Source: Manduca sexta
Lineage: Eukaryota > Arthropoda > Insecta > Lepidoptera > Sphingidae
NCBI RefSeq assembly: GCF_014839805.1
Contig: NC_051138.1
Location: 9,484,983-9,548,982 of the forward strand
DNA: 64,000 nt
Direction of reading: 5' to 3'
In this document: positions 1-12,285 of the stretch, one piece after another
How the letters are laid out: every line of letters starts with the position of its first letter
How positions within the stretch are numbered: the stretch's first letter is position 1
The notes under the pieces: generated by a model
The model's input: the letters and a program-made list of their open reading frames with translations, nothing else
What the model was told of the DNA's origin: nothing
The model's database searches: none
Translations under genes and position numbers: made by a program

Positions 1-130
1 GGAGCTGTTCTCGCGGTTCCCGGCGGCGGGCGCGGGGCGGGGCGCGCGGCGCGCGGCGCTGCGCGCTGGGCGCGCGCGGGCACGTGCGCGCCGTGCGGGG
101 CTGGCTGCGGGCACACGCCGCATAGCGCAC
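1..130. other. GC-rich patch at window edge, possible terminal exon fragment
   Basis: The first ~130 bases are overwhelmingly G+C and CpG-rich and stop abruptly at AT-rich DNA. All three plus-strand frames stay open through the patch. The frame starting at base 2 begins ELFSRFPAAG and stops near 160; the frame starting at base 3 ends GWLRAHAA with a stop near 129. This could be the last coding exon of a gene entering from the left, or a CpG-rich 5' region on the other strand. No family is recognised and the frame cannot be chosen. Confidence 0.3.
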
Positions 131-1732
131 GCTTACACTCTACACTCTTTTTATTAAATACTTACAAACTGCTCTATAAATAAGTATCATTCTATGACAT
201 TATTTTCTCCAAACTTTTGCGACGTAATAGGACATGTAAACCGGTATCGCTGAGGTGTCGAAACAGAAAATAGTTCAGCAAACGACTTAATACGAAAACT
301 CCTCAAAAGTCTTCTTTCTACAAATTAACTAAAATAAATATTTTGCAAACATAACCATCAAGAATTCGGACTGCTAAAAGTATTGTTCGATGATTTGACA
401 TCTATAAACACGATATTTGTTCGAAAAATAAAATTATTCGGAATAAGTATTTGTATGTTAGAACAATATTTTATACCTATTACGATTACAAAATATTAAA
501 CAGCGGATTGAATTTTTATGCTATTTGGTTTTTATTAAATAAATTATCCGCAGGTTCGTTGTGTTTTATAATGTGCCTACAATCCATACCTCTTAAGTGA
601 TCCGACTTCACCCCTCAGTTTAATTATTTGCGATTTAGTCAAAAATCATCATCGTCGGAATACTATTGCCTATAATAGTTATTTCCTTCTGTATCACAAG
701 CTGATACAGGAGACTGGATACTACAATCTCTATCACCTATAAACATCCACAATACTATAAGAATAAAGGTGCACAGCTGTGTTAAATTTTAATACAGTAG
801 CATCTTATACTTAATATTCTAGTAACCGTAAACCGTATTTTCAGAAACTATCTAATCGAATTTTATGACACTAATGCCCGAATACTCAAACGCTACTTAA
901 ATATTTAAGATGGCCTCACGGATTTAAGCAATCGTTATCTTTGAAATTGGTATAAGTACTGAAACGTTGCTTATTTCCTAACCTTAAATGTAAGGCGACG
1001 AAGTTTTAAGGTCCGCTTATTGAATCAAACGATATTCACAAACCCTGCTTAAAGTTTGACAGGTATTTAAGGCCGCCTTATATGGCTGTTAATTGAGATT
1101 AATTTGAAAGTGCTTGCAAGTACTCTCATATATAAAAAAAGGAAGCATCGTATTTCAACAATATTTCATTACTGTTTCATTTCTTTTTAAATTAAGATGT
1201 TCTTTAATAATTTCTTAATAAAAATGACACTTAAATTATCGATTTCGTGCATCACCTCTTTTTAATTTTCAACCGAAACTGGTATATAGCATTTAATTAG
1301 GATTTTTTTGTCGTTTAATCTCCAAAGGACCTCAAATTTTTTAGGATATAATTCGTGATCTACCTATTTCCGCCAGTACCTTATGTGCCGTCACAGTATG
1401 GAGTGTGTGCCTCAGGGCCGTTTGCTCTGGAGAAGGTCTTATCCCTGATAGAAAGTTACCTATAGGTAGGACCTGTTTTCAACTGGCTGGTGCACTATTT
1501 GAGAAACTTTTTTTCGGGAAAGTACTAGCACTAGACCAAAACTACGAGCAAAAGAAACAACACAATCTTGAATAGTGATTTTATTGCGTTAGCACTTCAT
1601 TTTTAAAGATAAGTGAAGGTGCTAGTTACATTGTGTTTTAATTAATAGTAAATTATTGTGCAATTTTATTCCTTACTTTACTAAAGTTAACCATTATACC
1701 TTGGTATACCTATGTTATAATGTCAATGCCTA
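131..1732. other. intergenic, no gene seen
   Basis: AT-rich sequence with no credible coding frame. A short block near 1406-1440 (GGGCCGTTTGCTCTGGAGAAGG) resembles blocks near 3603 and 61939 and is probably an old dispersed-repeat fragment. The odorant receptor's likely poly-A signal (AATAAA on the minus strand) lies at 1733-1738. Confidence 0.5.
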
Positions 1733-1738
1733 TTTATT
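1733..1738 (-). terminator. candidate poly-A signal of the odorant receptor gene
   Basis: TTTATT on the plus strand reads AATAAA on the minus strand, about 150 bases past the OR stop codon. Position and motif fit a cleavage/polyadenylation signal. AATAAA is common in AT-rich DNA, so this is only suggestive. Confidence 0.35.
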
Positions 1739-1888
1739 AAAAACAAAATATTTGGACTAATAATAAATAGGTATCTATAAGTCTGCCGAACATGTTATAC
1801 AAAGCTAGATCAAATAAAAATACTCGCAAATTAACCGCAGAAAGATCAAAATTAAATATTTTAAAATTAGGATTATGTATTTTACTTT

Positions 1889-4800
1889 TTATTTAGGTCC
1901 AATTACTGCATAACAGCTATATGCGGTACGCACAATCTGAAAAAAATACCATAATGAGAATTCCTTCATGTATGTACCTGTAAGATTCAAACTAGTGATT
2001 CCTGACAAAAACTTTTTAAGTATTCCGGAAAAATATGTGGTTGATATTGGAGTTGGACTTTATTTCAGGAAAACGTCACGTGGACATCAATGCACGTAAG
2101 TAATAGCTGGTTACTAAGTTATACCTGGTCAATTAACTTAATGCGCCTGGTAGTGGCGTAGCATTACTGGGGCGGCGAGAATAACGTCAGAATGCCGAAA
2201 ATAAAACCTTTAAAAGAAAATTTTTGTCGCTTATATTTTTTTTTTTTTTGGGGATATGCCGTGGTTATCACCGGGGGTACCCTGCTAACGGTATACAAGC
2301 GATCCCCCGGCTTAGCAACCACGGCAGCCCCATGATGAGTTGGTGGGCCCTACCACTATCACTGGAGTTTCGGTAGCCTCCAGCTAGACGGTCTTAGGGC
2401 CCGGGAGGAAGAAGCGAGAGGATAGAGGGAAAGAAAAGAAGGGGAAGGAAAAGGAGTGCTCAGGATGGTTGGAAGGAAGGAAAGGGAAATGTTCACGAGC
2501 CCTTAGACAGATCTCAATGTGAACTTAGCAACCAAGAGGCATACGCACGAGCTGTGCGCCTAGGGTCGCGGCAATGTGCCCCCGTGCATGGGCGTGCATT
2601 TGGTGTGGAGACCAAGCGCACAAGAATTGCCTCGGGGGGTGTCGCTTATATTAGTATCGGGGAGGCGCAGGTGAATTATTTTTGTTACTCTCGCTCGGTT
2701 CTTTAGGGCGGCAAATATTTGATTCATCTCGGGTGGCTAAAATCCACGCTATCCCATTGGCCTTAGGTCATTTTTCTTAGATTTACTATTTGAAATACAT
2801 GTATCCAACAATTACGCCGCAAAAGCAATAGTTTTATTTTTGCTAACCTGTATGAATGAAGGCAAATTCAGCACATTGAAAGGCCCGGCTTGTAATGAAT
2901 GTGGTTTCATCATCCCCATGCCGAGAATTACGATATCCCGGCGTATCTTAGGACTTACGCACCAAATAGCTGCTCCAAATGGACCTTGTCCCATTGTAAT
3001 TGCACTCTGAAAATAATTTTTTTTTTTCGCCATTTCCATAAAAATATAAAACACGATATAATAATAAAGTGATGGATTTTTAATACATACCTAGCTCTAA
3101 ATTTGATTAGATATTGACCATCTTAAATCACTAAGCATTTAAGCTGGTAAGCGCGGCGTATGAATGTGATCATGCATACCGGTAAACATACTACATAGCA
3201 GTAAAAAGTTTCAAATACACTGTTTAAGGAGGTACCTTCGGCAAAACAGTATTTTTAGACGCTACCTATCTACTACCTATATAGAAAAATGAAATAAACA
3301 TGTTATTTATATAATGTTATCTTTAATTTAGTTGTTTAAAATATTTTATAATGAGGATAATATTATTCCATTAATTTCATTAAATGCAAATGCCACCAAA
3401 ACTGTTGATTAAATGGATCTCCCGAAGTTATACATCATTTTAATATGCATCCAACACTATTAAATAGACAATTTAATATGGAATATTTTTGTACTTTAAA
3501 ATTTTTAAAAGGACCTAAAATCGATTTTTTAAAGAATTTACTTTTAAATCTTTGCATATTCTCGCCCGGAATTCATGTACCGTAAATGTACGGAACGAAT
3601 GCTCAAGGCCGTTTCCTCGGGAGAGGACCTTAATTTGATTGGCTATCCACTGTCTAGCGTGGCTTTACCACATAACGCTTTGATTGGGATACTTATTTTA
3701 TTGTACTTAGATTAAAAGATGCTAGATCATTTTCTTTCTTGATTCTATACATAGTATTTATTTTTACCTCGTTAAACACAGCGTCTCCGTAGTAGCATAA
3801 TAAAAACAACTGTGTGATAGAGGCACCCAGATATTGCACCAGAGTTACGAGCTGCATTTTGCTCATGTTTTCCTGAAATTGAAATGCTCCTTATAAGTTG
3901 TATAAAAATAGATTATATTAAGATACAATGGGTGAATCTACACAAGTGGATTGAAGAACTTTATTGATTGATGATTTAGATTTCAAGAAAGGCCACTAGT
4001 TTGCGTCAATCTTTTCAAGACGATTAAATTTCATAATTTCGAGTAAACGCGCATAATGTTTTTTCTGGTTTGAAAATAGAACACAGGACTTTTGCATCCA
4101 CGGGCCATTATAGACACAAGGAGGTAGGTAATCTTATAATACTGATACTGATAAAATTAGTTGCCTAGTAGAATAATCTTACCGTTTTTAGTCTAACAGC
4201 AAGAGAACACAATTTAAAAGTAGCAACGAAGAAATACACTCCTAATATATTCTTAATTAATTCTTTTAATTCTTTAATTGAACTGAAAAATAAAGCTCAG
4301 CGGCATTAAATATTATTCCCTTAAATATATTACGCAATATAATTTTAAAATATTTATGCTATTTTTTTACTTAATACAATACATTTGTTTCGAAATATTT
4401 AATAAGCATTTACAAATTGAAGAATACTAACTGAATCAGAATTACGTGAATACGGTGGCATTTTTTTATCCTGAAACGTGCTCGAGCGTCCCTTTCTGCG
4501 GTCACATTACATACTTTACCCTTGCCACCAATACTCTCGCTGCAACGGCGGAGCGATTCGAATTGACCACATATGAATATCATTATGCCTACGGCTGTTA
4601 TGTCGAACGTTATGTGCACAACAACACAATAAATAGCCGCCACAGCTTCAGCTACAATCGTTAGCAAATATCCTAAGAAACTTAGTTCGTCTAGAACTGC
4701 CCAACATGGCAATATATGGGGATAACCCAAAGTTTCATTCAGGAATACTTTTCTAAAAGAATATTCTGCAAACGGTGAGACAGCATACACAACTCCTGTC

Positions 4801-5237
4801 GATACATATATTCTGACAAGAATGGTAGAGATCGCGACAAATCTTTTGTTGTAAGATATAATGTATGGGGTAAATTGATTTTCTGAATCTTCGTCTTCTG
4901 ACTTATAATCCAAACAGAATGTATCTTCTTCAGAATTTAATTGCTTATTCTCCAATAGTGTTATTTGATTAATTAGGAAACTCCAACGACTATGTTTTGA
5001 CAAAAGTAAATATAATTTTAGCAATCCGACGCCACAGAAGCATGCAACGCTGACGCATTCGAATAGTCGCTCCGTGTCACCTTTTGCTAAAAATACTGCA
5101 ATCAATTGTAAAATATAAGTACTGAGGTAACAAAGTATAGCAAATTTAGCAAGCCAATGCACATTGCCAGACTGATAGCCATTTTGTCTCCCCATTTTCC
5201 TCATGAAATTGGTTAACACGAGTACCATATTGTTCAT
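1889..5237 (-). CDS. odorant receptor (insect 7tm_6 family), complete in five coding exons
   Basis: Seven-transmembrane olfactory receptor subunit expected in the dendritic membrane of olfactory neurons, where such proteins form ligand-gated channels with Orco (family knowledge). Minus-strand exons: 5237-4414, 4282-4183, 3872-3768, 3006-2848, 1936-1889. Every intron is GT-AG and the phases agree (2,0,0,0), giving 411 codons plus a stop, a normal length for lepidopteran ORs. Exon 1 carries TM1 at about residues 27-50 and later membrane segments. Exon 2 encodes a membrane stretch (ILGVYFFVATFKLCSLA). Exon 3 has the family hallmark FLLCYYGDAVFNE. Exon 4 has GPFNVLNLPSFIQ. The 15-codon last exon (IVRTAYSCYAVIGPK) matches the usual short OR C-terminus with its xxYSxY core. 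ATG at 5237 is used, but an acceptor-like TTTTTTCAG at about 5273 leaves the frame open upstream, so a further 5' exon is possible. The ligand cannot be inferred. Confidence 0.9.
2225..2652 (-). mobile_element. poly-A retroposon with 13-bp target site duplication in OR last intron
   Basis: The body 2238-2639 is markedly GC/purine-rich against its surroundings and starts with a T run, so the insert lies on the minus strand with a 3' poly-A tail. It is bounded by identical 13-bp copies of TGTCGCTTATATT at 2225-2237 and 2640-2652, the mark of LINE-type target-primed insertion. The body has no long open frame and no recognisable tRNA box. It could be a 5'-truncated LINE 3' end or a SINE-like element. 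It sits in the same orientation as the OR gene. Confidence 0.8.
3100..3760. other. OR intron 3 sequence, no separate gene
   Basis: Intron between OR exons 3 and 4 (3007-3767). Apart from a fragment at about 3603-3630 (CTCAAGGCCGTTTCCTCGGG) that resembles blocks near 1406 and 61939, it is AT-rich filler. Confidence 0.5.
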
Positions 5238-5273
5238 GATTTCTTTTTTATTATCATTGCGATATCTTCTAGG

Positions 5274-6315
5274 CTGAAAAAATATTTTATTAATTTGTTG
5301 AAATAGACAAATTTATATCATATACTTACATTTTCTAACAGATGTACTATTGTGTTAAGTAACATAGATAAAGTAATATGTTAAATATTAATAGGTAATG
5401 AAAAAAAGATTTACTTAAAAGGAAACGCCTAATTAAAAATATTACAATAATGAATTTACTACGTCATACACTAATTAATACAGAATAAAATTAATTTTAA
5501 CCAAAGTAACAGTTACCATTGTTAAAAGCTTGTAGTTTTATATTTGAAGCGAGGTGTTTCCACAAGCTGAAGACTAGAAATGAAAACAGTAAAGTCAAAC
5601 TAATCACGAAAGCTTTCCCGAGTTGTAGTCAAAGTATAAACTTGTTAACGGACCGAGATTGCCGTGTTCAATTAATTTTTTGATTAATTTATTTTTACTA
5701 GCATAGAACAAGAAGCCATGTACATAGGTTTATTATAATATGTTTTCGTGTCATTCCGCTCATAAAAATATATACCTATATAAATATCAATAAGTAGGGA
5801 TCGATAAGAAATTAAGATAATATTTTAAACAAAACGAACCATACTCTATTTTGATTAACTCATTACAATTATCTTAATTTTATATTATTGTATATTATAC
5901 ACTCCGTAACATTGCCTTTAATAGACTACGATGTTTTCCAAATAATTAATTAATGTAAGTAAAACACGTGACAGATTTTCAGTCAAATGTATGCAGTGCA
6001 CTAATTATTTCAATTAGTAGACATATATATATAGATTCACCAAATTTAAAATCCACTTCTCCTTTATACATTCACTTCGACGTGGTCATTACCAAGTCCA
6101 AATAATTAGGTATTTATTTAATGCCATAATTATAACTTTTTTTCAGCTCATGGTGACTATCGATCCCCTATTGTTTTGGGAAGCCACCACCCATCAACTT
6201 ATTACAGTGCCCACTAATTTAATAACTCTCACAAAAAGTTTCACTCCGATAAGGCTTAGAAACTAGTAAAAGTACAAAGTGTTTACTTAATTACAAACGT
6301 GAAAACCATTTACTA
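5274..6315. other. intergenic upstream of OR gene
   Basis: AT-rich, no coding frame of note. It should contain the OR promoter on the minus strand, but no TATA/initiator pair stands out. A TATATATATA stretch at about 6020 is simple-sequence-like. Confidence 0.4.
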
Positions 6316-6600
6316 GGGGAGACCTAGGAAGGTTGTGACAATTTTTACTTAAATGAACATATCTCAAGAAAGAAATATACCACGATTATGAACTGTATGC
6401 CTCATCATAGCTCAGTCCTTACCGTTTTTAAAACAGTCATTAAAGTAAATAAAAGGTATATGATTTCTGAGAAAATCCATGAAAACTGAAACTACTCCCT
6501 TTGTCACAACTCTCCTAATACCGAGGTAAGTTGTGACAGGTACAAAGGTAAGTTGTGACAGCTGTGTTTCTGGATTATATTTGATAGACAAGTAGATTTA

Positions 6601-7007
6601 CATACAGGGTCATTTTGACAACGCTTTACTAAATGAAACCACATACTCATCTACTTGGAAATAACACTTTACAGTAAGTTACTTGAGCCGTAGATGTAAA
6701 ATAAAAAAGTATAAGTTTCGAACAAAATAAATATTAATAAAAAGCAATTCCAATTTTACACGTCCTAAAGCTACTACTACTACTCTAAGAGAATTCGTCG
6801 CAGCGGCAACATCATACTTCCAGCCAGAAATACACCCCCATACACGCCATATTCGCATTAAAGTACAAAATGATCAAATAATCAGATAACTAAAACCAGG
6901 ATTACTCGTGAAAATATTAGTTATTAATGTGTGATTTTTGGCACAATGTCAGCAAAGATGAAGACGAGTATGTGGTTTCATTCGCAATGGCAAAATGACC
7001 CTGTATG
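6601..7007 (+). mobile_element. MITE, family M1 copy 1, nested in the pogo-like element
   Basis: Long inverted termini: CATACAGGGTCATTTTG at 6601 and its near-complement ending at 7007, with the match continuing inward through the GAAACCACATACTC region (about 45-50 bp arms). It is about 400 bp and non-coding. The same body recurs at 20548-20944 and, diverged and reversed, near 42008-42300. It interrupts the pogo-like transposon, so it inserted later. Confidence 0.75.
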
Positions 7008-7353
7008 TATTATAAACAAAATAAACATTTTTTTTTCATAAAAATACTTTACTTATTTTTTGACAGAATTATAAGAACTACAATAACATGAAACATTAAC
7101 ATAACAAGCATTAAATCTTTTGTAAGTATTTATGACATATTTATGAGATCAGTCGTTTTAAATTCAGTCAAAAATATTAATCTAGTCTGATAAGCAAAAA
7201 TAAATAAATGACAGACATCGCAGCTCGCCCCCAGTGCAATCTTCGTGAGACCAGCCTCTGCATTTCAGACACTGGACCCACTTTGCATTTGATCTGGCAC
7301 TGAGCTACACTTCTACTGCCTTCTCATTTTGTGCCAACATAAAGGCAAAATAC

Positions 7354-7704
7354 TTAAATACTTCCCGTTTCTTTTAGCCCATTATTGGATGCTGCACATG
7401 TCAATAAATAATCGCATAATATATTTTCTCCGTCTTCTGTAAATAACGTATGACTGATATAACTCATAGACGGAGCCACATCAGTTGCATTATCTTGAAA
7501 AGCCTTTTTCTTCTTAATAAACCTATGTAAAGACATGTAGTTGAGATTGTAAGAGGATGCGGCATTTGGAAGACTTTGACCTCTTATTAGCAACTTCTTC
7601 AAAGGCCAATTCATAAATATTGACACTAGCGAGGCCCATATCAGTCTTTGCGTGTAAATATACGGCATTCTAAAACAAGAAATAGATAATTCAGCATTCA
7701 ACAT
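7354..7704 (-). pseudogene. pogo-type transposase N-terminal fragment
   Basis: 116-codon frame. The stretch SLPNAASSYNLNYMSLHRFIK matches the style of the helix-turn-helix (psq/CENP-B-like) region of pogo/Tigger transposases, where a conserved AA..Y....TL pattern is followed by a basic segment. It continues into LFTEDGENILCDYLLTCA, like the linker before the DDE domain. It ends at a stop with no catalytic domain, so it is a remnant. The identification rests on pattern resemblance only. Confidence 0.55.
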
Positions 7705-8302
7705 TACACCGCATACCCAAACAAGTTCCTAACAAAAAAAACATTTTAAAGACGAAGTTTAAGTATCGCATATTTTATAGTCAAAGTAGGGTGTAAGAAT
7801 TAATTAAAACAAACGAATTTATACATATAAATAGAAAACAAACATTGCAAAAAGCATGTAAAACAAGGTAATCAGAAAATGAACTTAGCCTAGGAGAGTT
7901 GTGACACGCTGTCACAACTTTCCTAGGTGCCAGAAATCGTGACCTGGTCAAAATAATATTGCTTAATTTCGAAACAAGATCCAAACACAAAAATACAGTG
8001 CCATGCTTAGAAACTTCATAAACCGCAAAATATAAGAAAAAATTGCAAATCCACCAGAACATAATATGTATCGATATAAATACAATCAAAATTTTGATAT
8101 AAAACTTACTTTTCAGTTTTTTTTTCCATGCAGACGTCGTACTTACGAAACCGCTGGCCGTGCGCCACTGGCGCTTACAGTATCGAGTAGCGTTTCTCTA
8201 AAGAAGCAATCGTGCGCTTTAGCCAGTTCCCTAACGGTCGGAGGTTCTGAGAAATCGTCTTTGTCACAACTCTCCTCTGTCACAACCCTCCTAGGTCTCC
8301 CC

Positions 8303-10207
8303 TACTCTATTATAATCATCTAATCAGGTAAATATGGGTAAACATAATCCAGAGGCATAACTTTAAGGTGTCATGACGGCCATTGCCACGAGGGAGGCTT
8401 TAGGACCATGCTAACTTTCCGGTATCAAAAAATTTTTTGCCTTTAAGGGGCTGCCGACAACCTTGATAGCGCAGTGGAAATTAAAACTGGAGACTTTCAG
8501 TTTATTTTACAGATAGCTTTTGCAAGTAAAAATAGTTTTCCTGGGACTTAAAAAAAAGGTCGCTGGATTTTTTACAGGCGACGGGCCCATTCCATGAATT
8601 TGTCACGCCACGCCATGTTACTAACTTGTGACAGTTTGTTAGGTAGGTGTAACTACTATCTAATATATTATGTAATGCCCATTCCTCCCTCTAAATAGCA
8701 GTCTGCAAGCAAAATAATAATTGTGATTCGGTTTAAAAGTCATTGGAGTCATTACTGTCTAAGTAATATCTCACGTTGACAAGCACAGAGCAGAGCCACG
8801 CAGTGTTTTGTAAATCAAAGTTTTTCTATTGTTGCTACTCTTTATAGGCGGTCTTGTCGCTTACCATCAAGTGAGCGCCTTAATAGTTGATACCGGGTTA
8901 TTAGCCCTTGTCATCTCTGAACAATAATTTAATTCATCCAAACTTATTTCATATTATGATGACGTATGTGAAGTCGCATTTTGAGCTAAAGAATGTTTTG
9001 ATAAGAAATACCTATTTAAGTTCAAACAAGCAAATTGTAATGCTTCATAGTATCGGGTAAATGATAATTTTCCGTAAAAGGATGCCTTTTTGCTTAGCTC
9101 CAGTTATCCTTCTATCTTTACGATACACCGTCTCGTCTTCACCTTAGCTTAAATCATTTTCTTTCTAATGTCAACGAATCTCTTGACTAATCTATAAGGT
9201 ATAACAATATGATTTTAACAAGTAATTAAAATGAAACAAAATCTATGTGTCTACTTGATTTTCAAATTAGGAAGGTTACCAATTTTCTTTGGTATATTTC
9301 GTTGTTTTTTCTTTTATAACTTGTTAAATAATTGCCAACCACAGTGCCGGTAACTTGTTATAATTAAGTGAAAACCTTGTGGTAACTTATTCTGTGAACT
9401 CCCACCCTTTCCTTGTAGCATTAGAAAACAAACAACCGCACACCTGTTTTATCTCACCTAAAAATTTAATGTTCTTTTCCAATTTATTATCTTATTGATT
9501 TTTCAAAAAAATCTTGTGAATTAATAAAATAATATTTTTACAAAATTGAAAATGAACCTTTACCTAATTTTTTTTCCCCTTAAGGGCCCCTTCGCGGTCG
9601 TTAAGGAATAACAAGGGATTTTAAAACCCTTGATAATTTTATAGGTCATACGAAAAGCTAGAGCGAAAATGCTACATACTTAACTCTGATTTTCTATGAA
9701 TCAATAACGTCTCAATGCTGCCGGTGCGTTCATGTCGCACACGAAAGTCTACGAGACTATAATTACAATAATGTACGCGAAGTACTTATATATCTATAAA
9801 TACGCTTAATTTTTTTTACATGAACCTTCAATCTAATGCCACTGTTTTCGTTGCAAAGGGAATAATATGATACATTATAATTATTTATTGTTTTGAGATG
9901 TTCGGCAGGGCGGAAGAGTTTACTCAAGTATAATACCATATTGTATAATATAATATATTACTTGTTTTTGTTAACGCTAAATTGTATAATTTAAGTACAA
10001 GCTTCCATTTTCAACCCCTGTTTGTATTTTCCAAAAAAAAAAGGTCTGACAAAGAAACGGACAACAAAGTGGAAGGGTTATTTTTAAAATACTAAAACTA
10101 AAAATCATGTAATAAATTAAATCGTTATTGAAATACATCTAACAAAATCTATAATAAAGTAATATTGTACGTAGATACTGTTGAATCTGCAGATACATAA
10201 TTATTTT
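8303..10207. other. intergenic, no gene seen
   Basis: AT-rich. Around 8845-8880 there is a fragment with TATAGGCGGTCTTGTCGC and CTTACCATCAAGTGAGC; related fragments occur near 10366 and 55678, so it is a dispersed lepidopteran repeat. No coding frame of significance. Confidence 0.45.
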
Positions 10208-10245
10208 TTATTAACTCACGTGAGACACTTCACGTGAGTTAATAA
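10208..10245. repeat. perfect 16-bp palindrome with doubled CACGTG
   Basis: Arms TTATTAACTCACGTGA (10208-10223) and its exact complement (10230-10245) flank a 6-base loop. Each arm contains the E-box CACGTG, the class of site bound by bHLH factors. No gene start is near, so a regulatory role is unsupported; the inverted repeat itself is plain. Confidence 0.6.
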
Positions 10246-12180
10246 AGTAAGCCAACTATCTAAATCATAACAAGTGACGGGTTATTGAAAGGGTAAATCA
10301 TCAAATAAGCACGGGTTAAACGATAGCATTTAAAAATATACTGATTCCCAATTGTTATTGCTGACGATAGGCGGAGCATGGCGACCGCCTGATGGTAAGC
10401 GATACGACTGCCCATGAACAGTAGCAACAGCATACAGAACTTTGAATGACAGTTCATACTGCGTGGCCCTATACTGGTCTCATCATCATGATGACCGACT
10501 TAATAATATGATAAGTCTTACAATGCGCAGTAATTACGCTGGCTACAATTCCTTCAAATAAGAACACACCAATGCATGCACGCTGCTGCTTGGTGGTAGT
10601 AAAGGTCAAGACGGTGGTAAGTACATATATGCCTACCTAGACGGCCCCTCGGAAACGAAAGACTCACTACGAATAAATGGTTTATTGTTAGTAATCATCA
10701 TTTACTTCCACCAGCTCCAGCCACCACTCGAATAAGTCCATGCATCAACACCACATCACCATCACATGATGACGATACATGCATTTGAAATCTTCGGGAA
10801 ACTTGGTACAGAACTTAATTATCCTTATATATTGTAAATAACAACAAACAAAGTTTTACATCGCATCTGTGTTTCTGTCTGAACTAAATGTTATAATAAG
10901 ATTCAATTTTAACAAGACTATAATAAAACAATAGCTAAACAAAATGGAACAATAGATACAAACAACGATAAACCACATTGAGTTCAAGTAACAGTTTCGT
11001 AGGATTGGCACTCAGTCCTTTCATATCGGAATACGGATATAGGCTATTAGGTAATTGTCATTTTACATACACAAGTTTATATAGGCACTCCTGTCGCCTG
11101 ATGCTCAATTACCAATTCACATACAATATGCTTGCGCGTTCAGTCTCGTAGCGCCCAGTGACTTCCATTTATTACTTAGGGAAATTTCCCGGTATCGCCA
11201 CCAACTGACCTTTAGTCGGCAGGCACATGTGACTTTCTGATGATCATCAAGTATACGAGACATCTGTCACGTTTTGTATATCGGTAATCATGTTGCCCTC
11301 TAAAATAAAATACTTTACATACGTGATAGTGAGTAGGTATAAACAAGTTTTATTTTGTCATTATATTGGGGCGTGCATAGCGTAATTAGCGGTTTTTTAT
11401 GGTTCCATAGGGTATCTCGAATATTTTCGATAATGTTTTTACTAATTGCACAATGTTTTCTTTTCTCTTGCAACGTCGTGGTACTTATCAATACTGCATC
11501 GAAAAAAATAATGTTTATATTTACATATTTACTAATGCTTTATATATATAATAATACCCCCTTTAAATTAGTACACTTGAAATTTATGAAAATAATTATA
11601 AATGTAAACAACCCGAAGTGAATAGTGTATAGCCAAATTGTTAAAGTCTTCTGACTACTGCTTTAACTCTAACAGTTATAAAGAAAAGCAGCTGTGGAAT
11701 TTTCCCTATTAATTTAATTACGAAGCTCCGATACAATATCTAAAATAGCTTTATGCTTTATTACTAAGACAGTGGCAATACATTATTACCAAACATAATT
11801 CAAAATTCCAATAATATATATACTTATGATAATATTTTTTTAATCATTTCATCGTATCGCAGACAGACATTTTCGTACATTTTTCAAGAGTTCCGCTTTG
11901 GCAGGTCATGTTACAAAGGCTTACACAAACTGTTGGTCGACCGAGCGATTATATTAAACTCAACAGTTCCGAGTTTATGTTTATGAACCTAGAACGAGAT
12001 TTACGTATTACGACCGGTCAATGATATTACGAACTTAAATACAATACATTTGTCTATTTCAATTATTCTAAAATAAATGTCATAGAACTTTATTGCAGAT
12101 ACCATTGTCTGAAGTGTAGTTGTGGTAGGTACTAGAACCTGTTGATACCACTGTAAAAAATGTTTGTAAGTGATAGCTTT
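10246..12180. other. intergenic, repeat fragments only
   Basis: Contains a GATGGTAAGCGATACG repeat fragment (about 10390) and otherwise AT-rich sequence. Open frames here (for example 11355-11621) have low-complexity hydrophobic composition and no family resemblance. Confidence 0.45.
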
Positions 12181-12184
12181 ACTG

Positions 12185-12285
12185 TGTTTCTTACGATCTT
12201 CTTAAGCCTTTGGAAGTCCATTGCTGAATATAAGCCTTGCCCAAATCTTGGCATATTAACCTGTTAGAAGCGGCGTGCAAGTAGC
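12185..12285 (-). pseudogene. non-LTR retrotransposon C-terminal remnant
   Basis: The minus strand reads DLGKAYIQQWTS, which resembles the C-terminal phrase (LGEAYVQQWT) common in lepidopteran LINE ORFs. Nothing upstream continues the frame. A short decayed fragment. Confidence 0.4.

Larger units (their letters stand above)
6316..8302 (-). mobile_element. pogo-like (Tc1/mariner superfamily) DNA transposon, decayed
   Basis: Terminal inverted repeats of 25 bp with one mismatch begin GGGGAGACCTAGGA at 6316 and end with the complement at 8302. TA dinucleotides flank both ends, as expected for Tc1/mariner/pogo target duplication. The core TTGTGACA/TGTCACAA recurs inside the element near 6502, 6531, 6553, 7900, 7912 and 8262, as would subterminal transposase-binding sites. 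A minus-strand open frame (7704-7354) resembles the N-terminal region of pogo/Tigger transposases. No intact DDE domain is visible, so the copy is defective. A 0.4-kb MITE is nested at 6601-7007. Confidence 0.8.
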
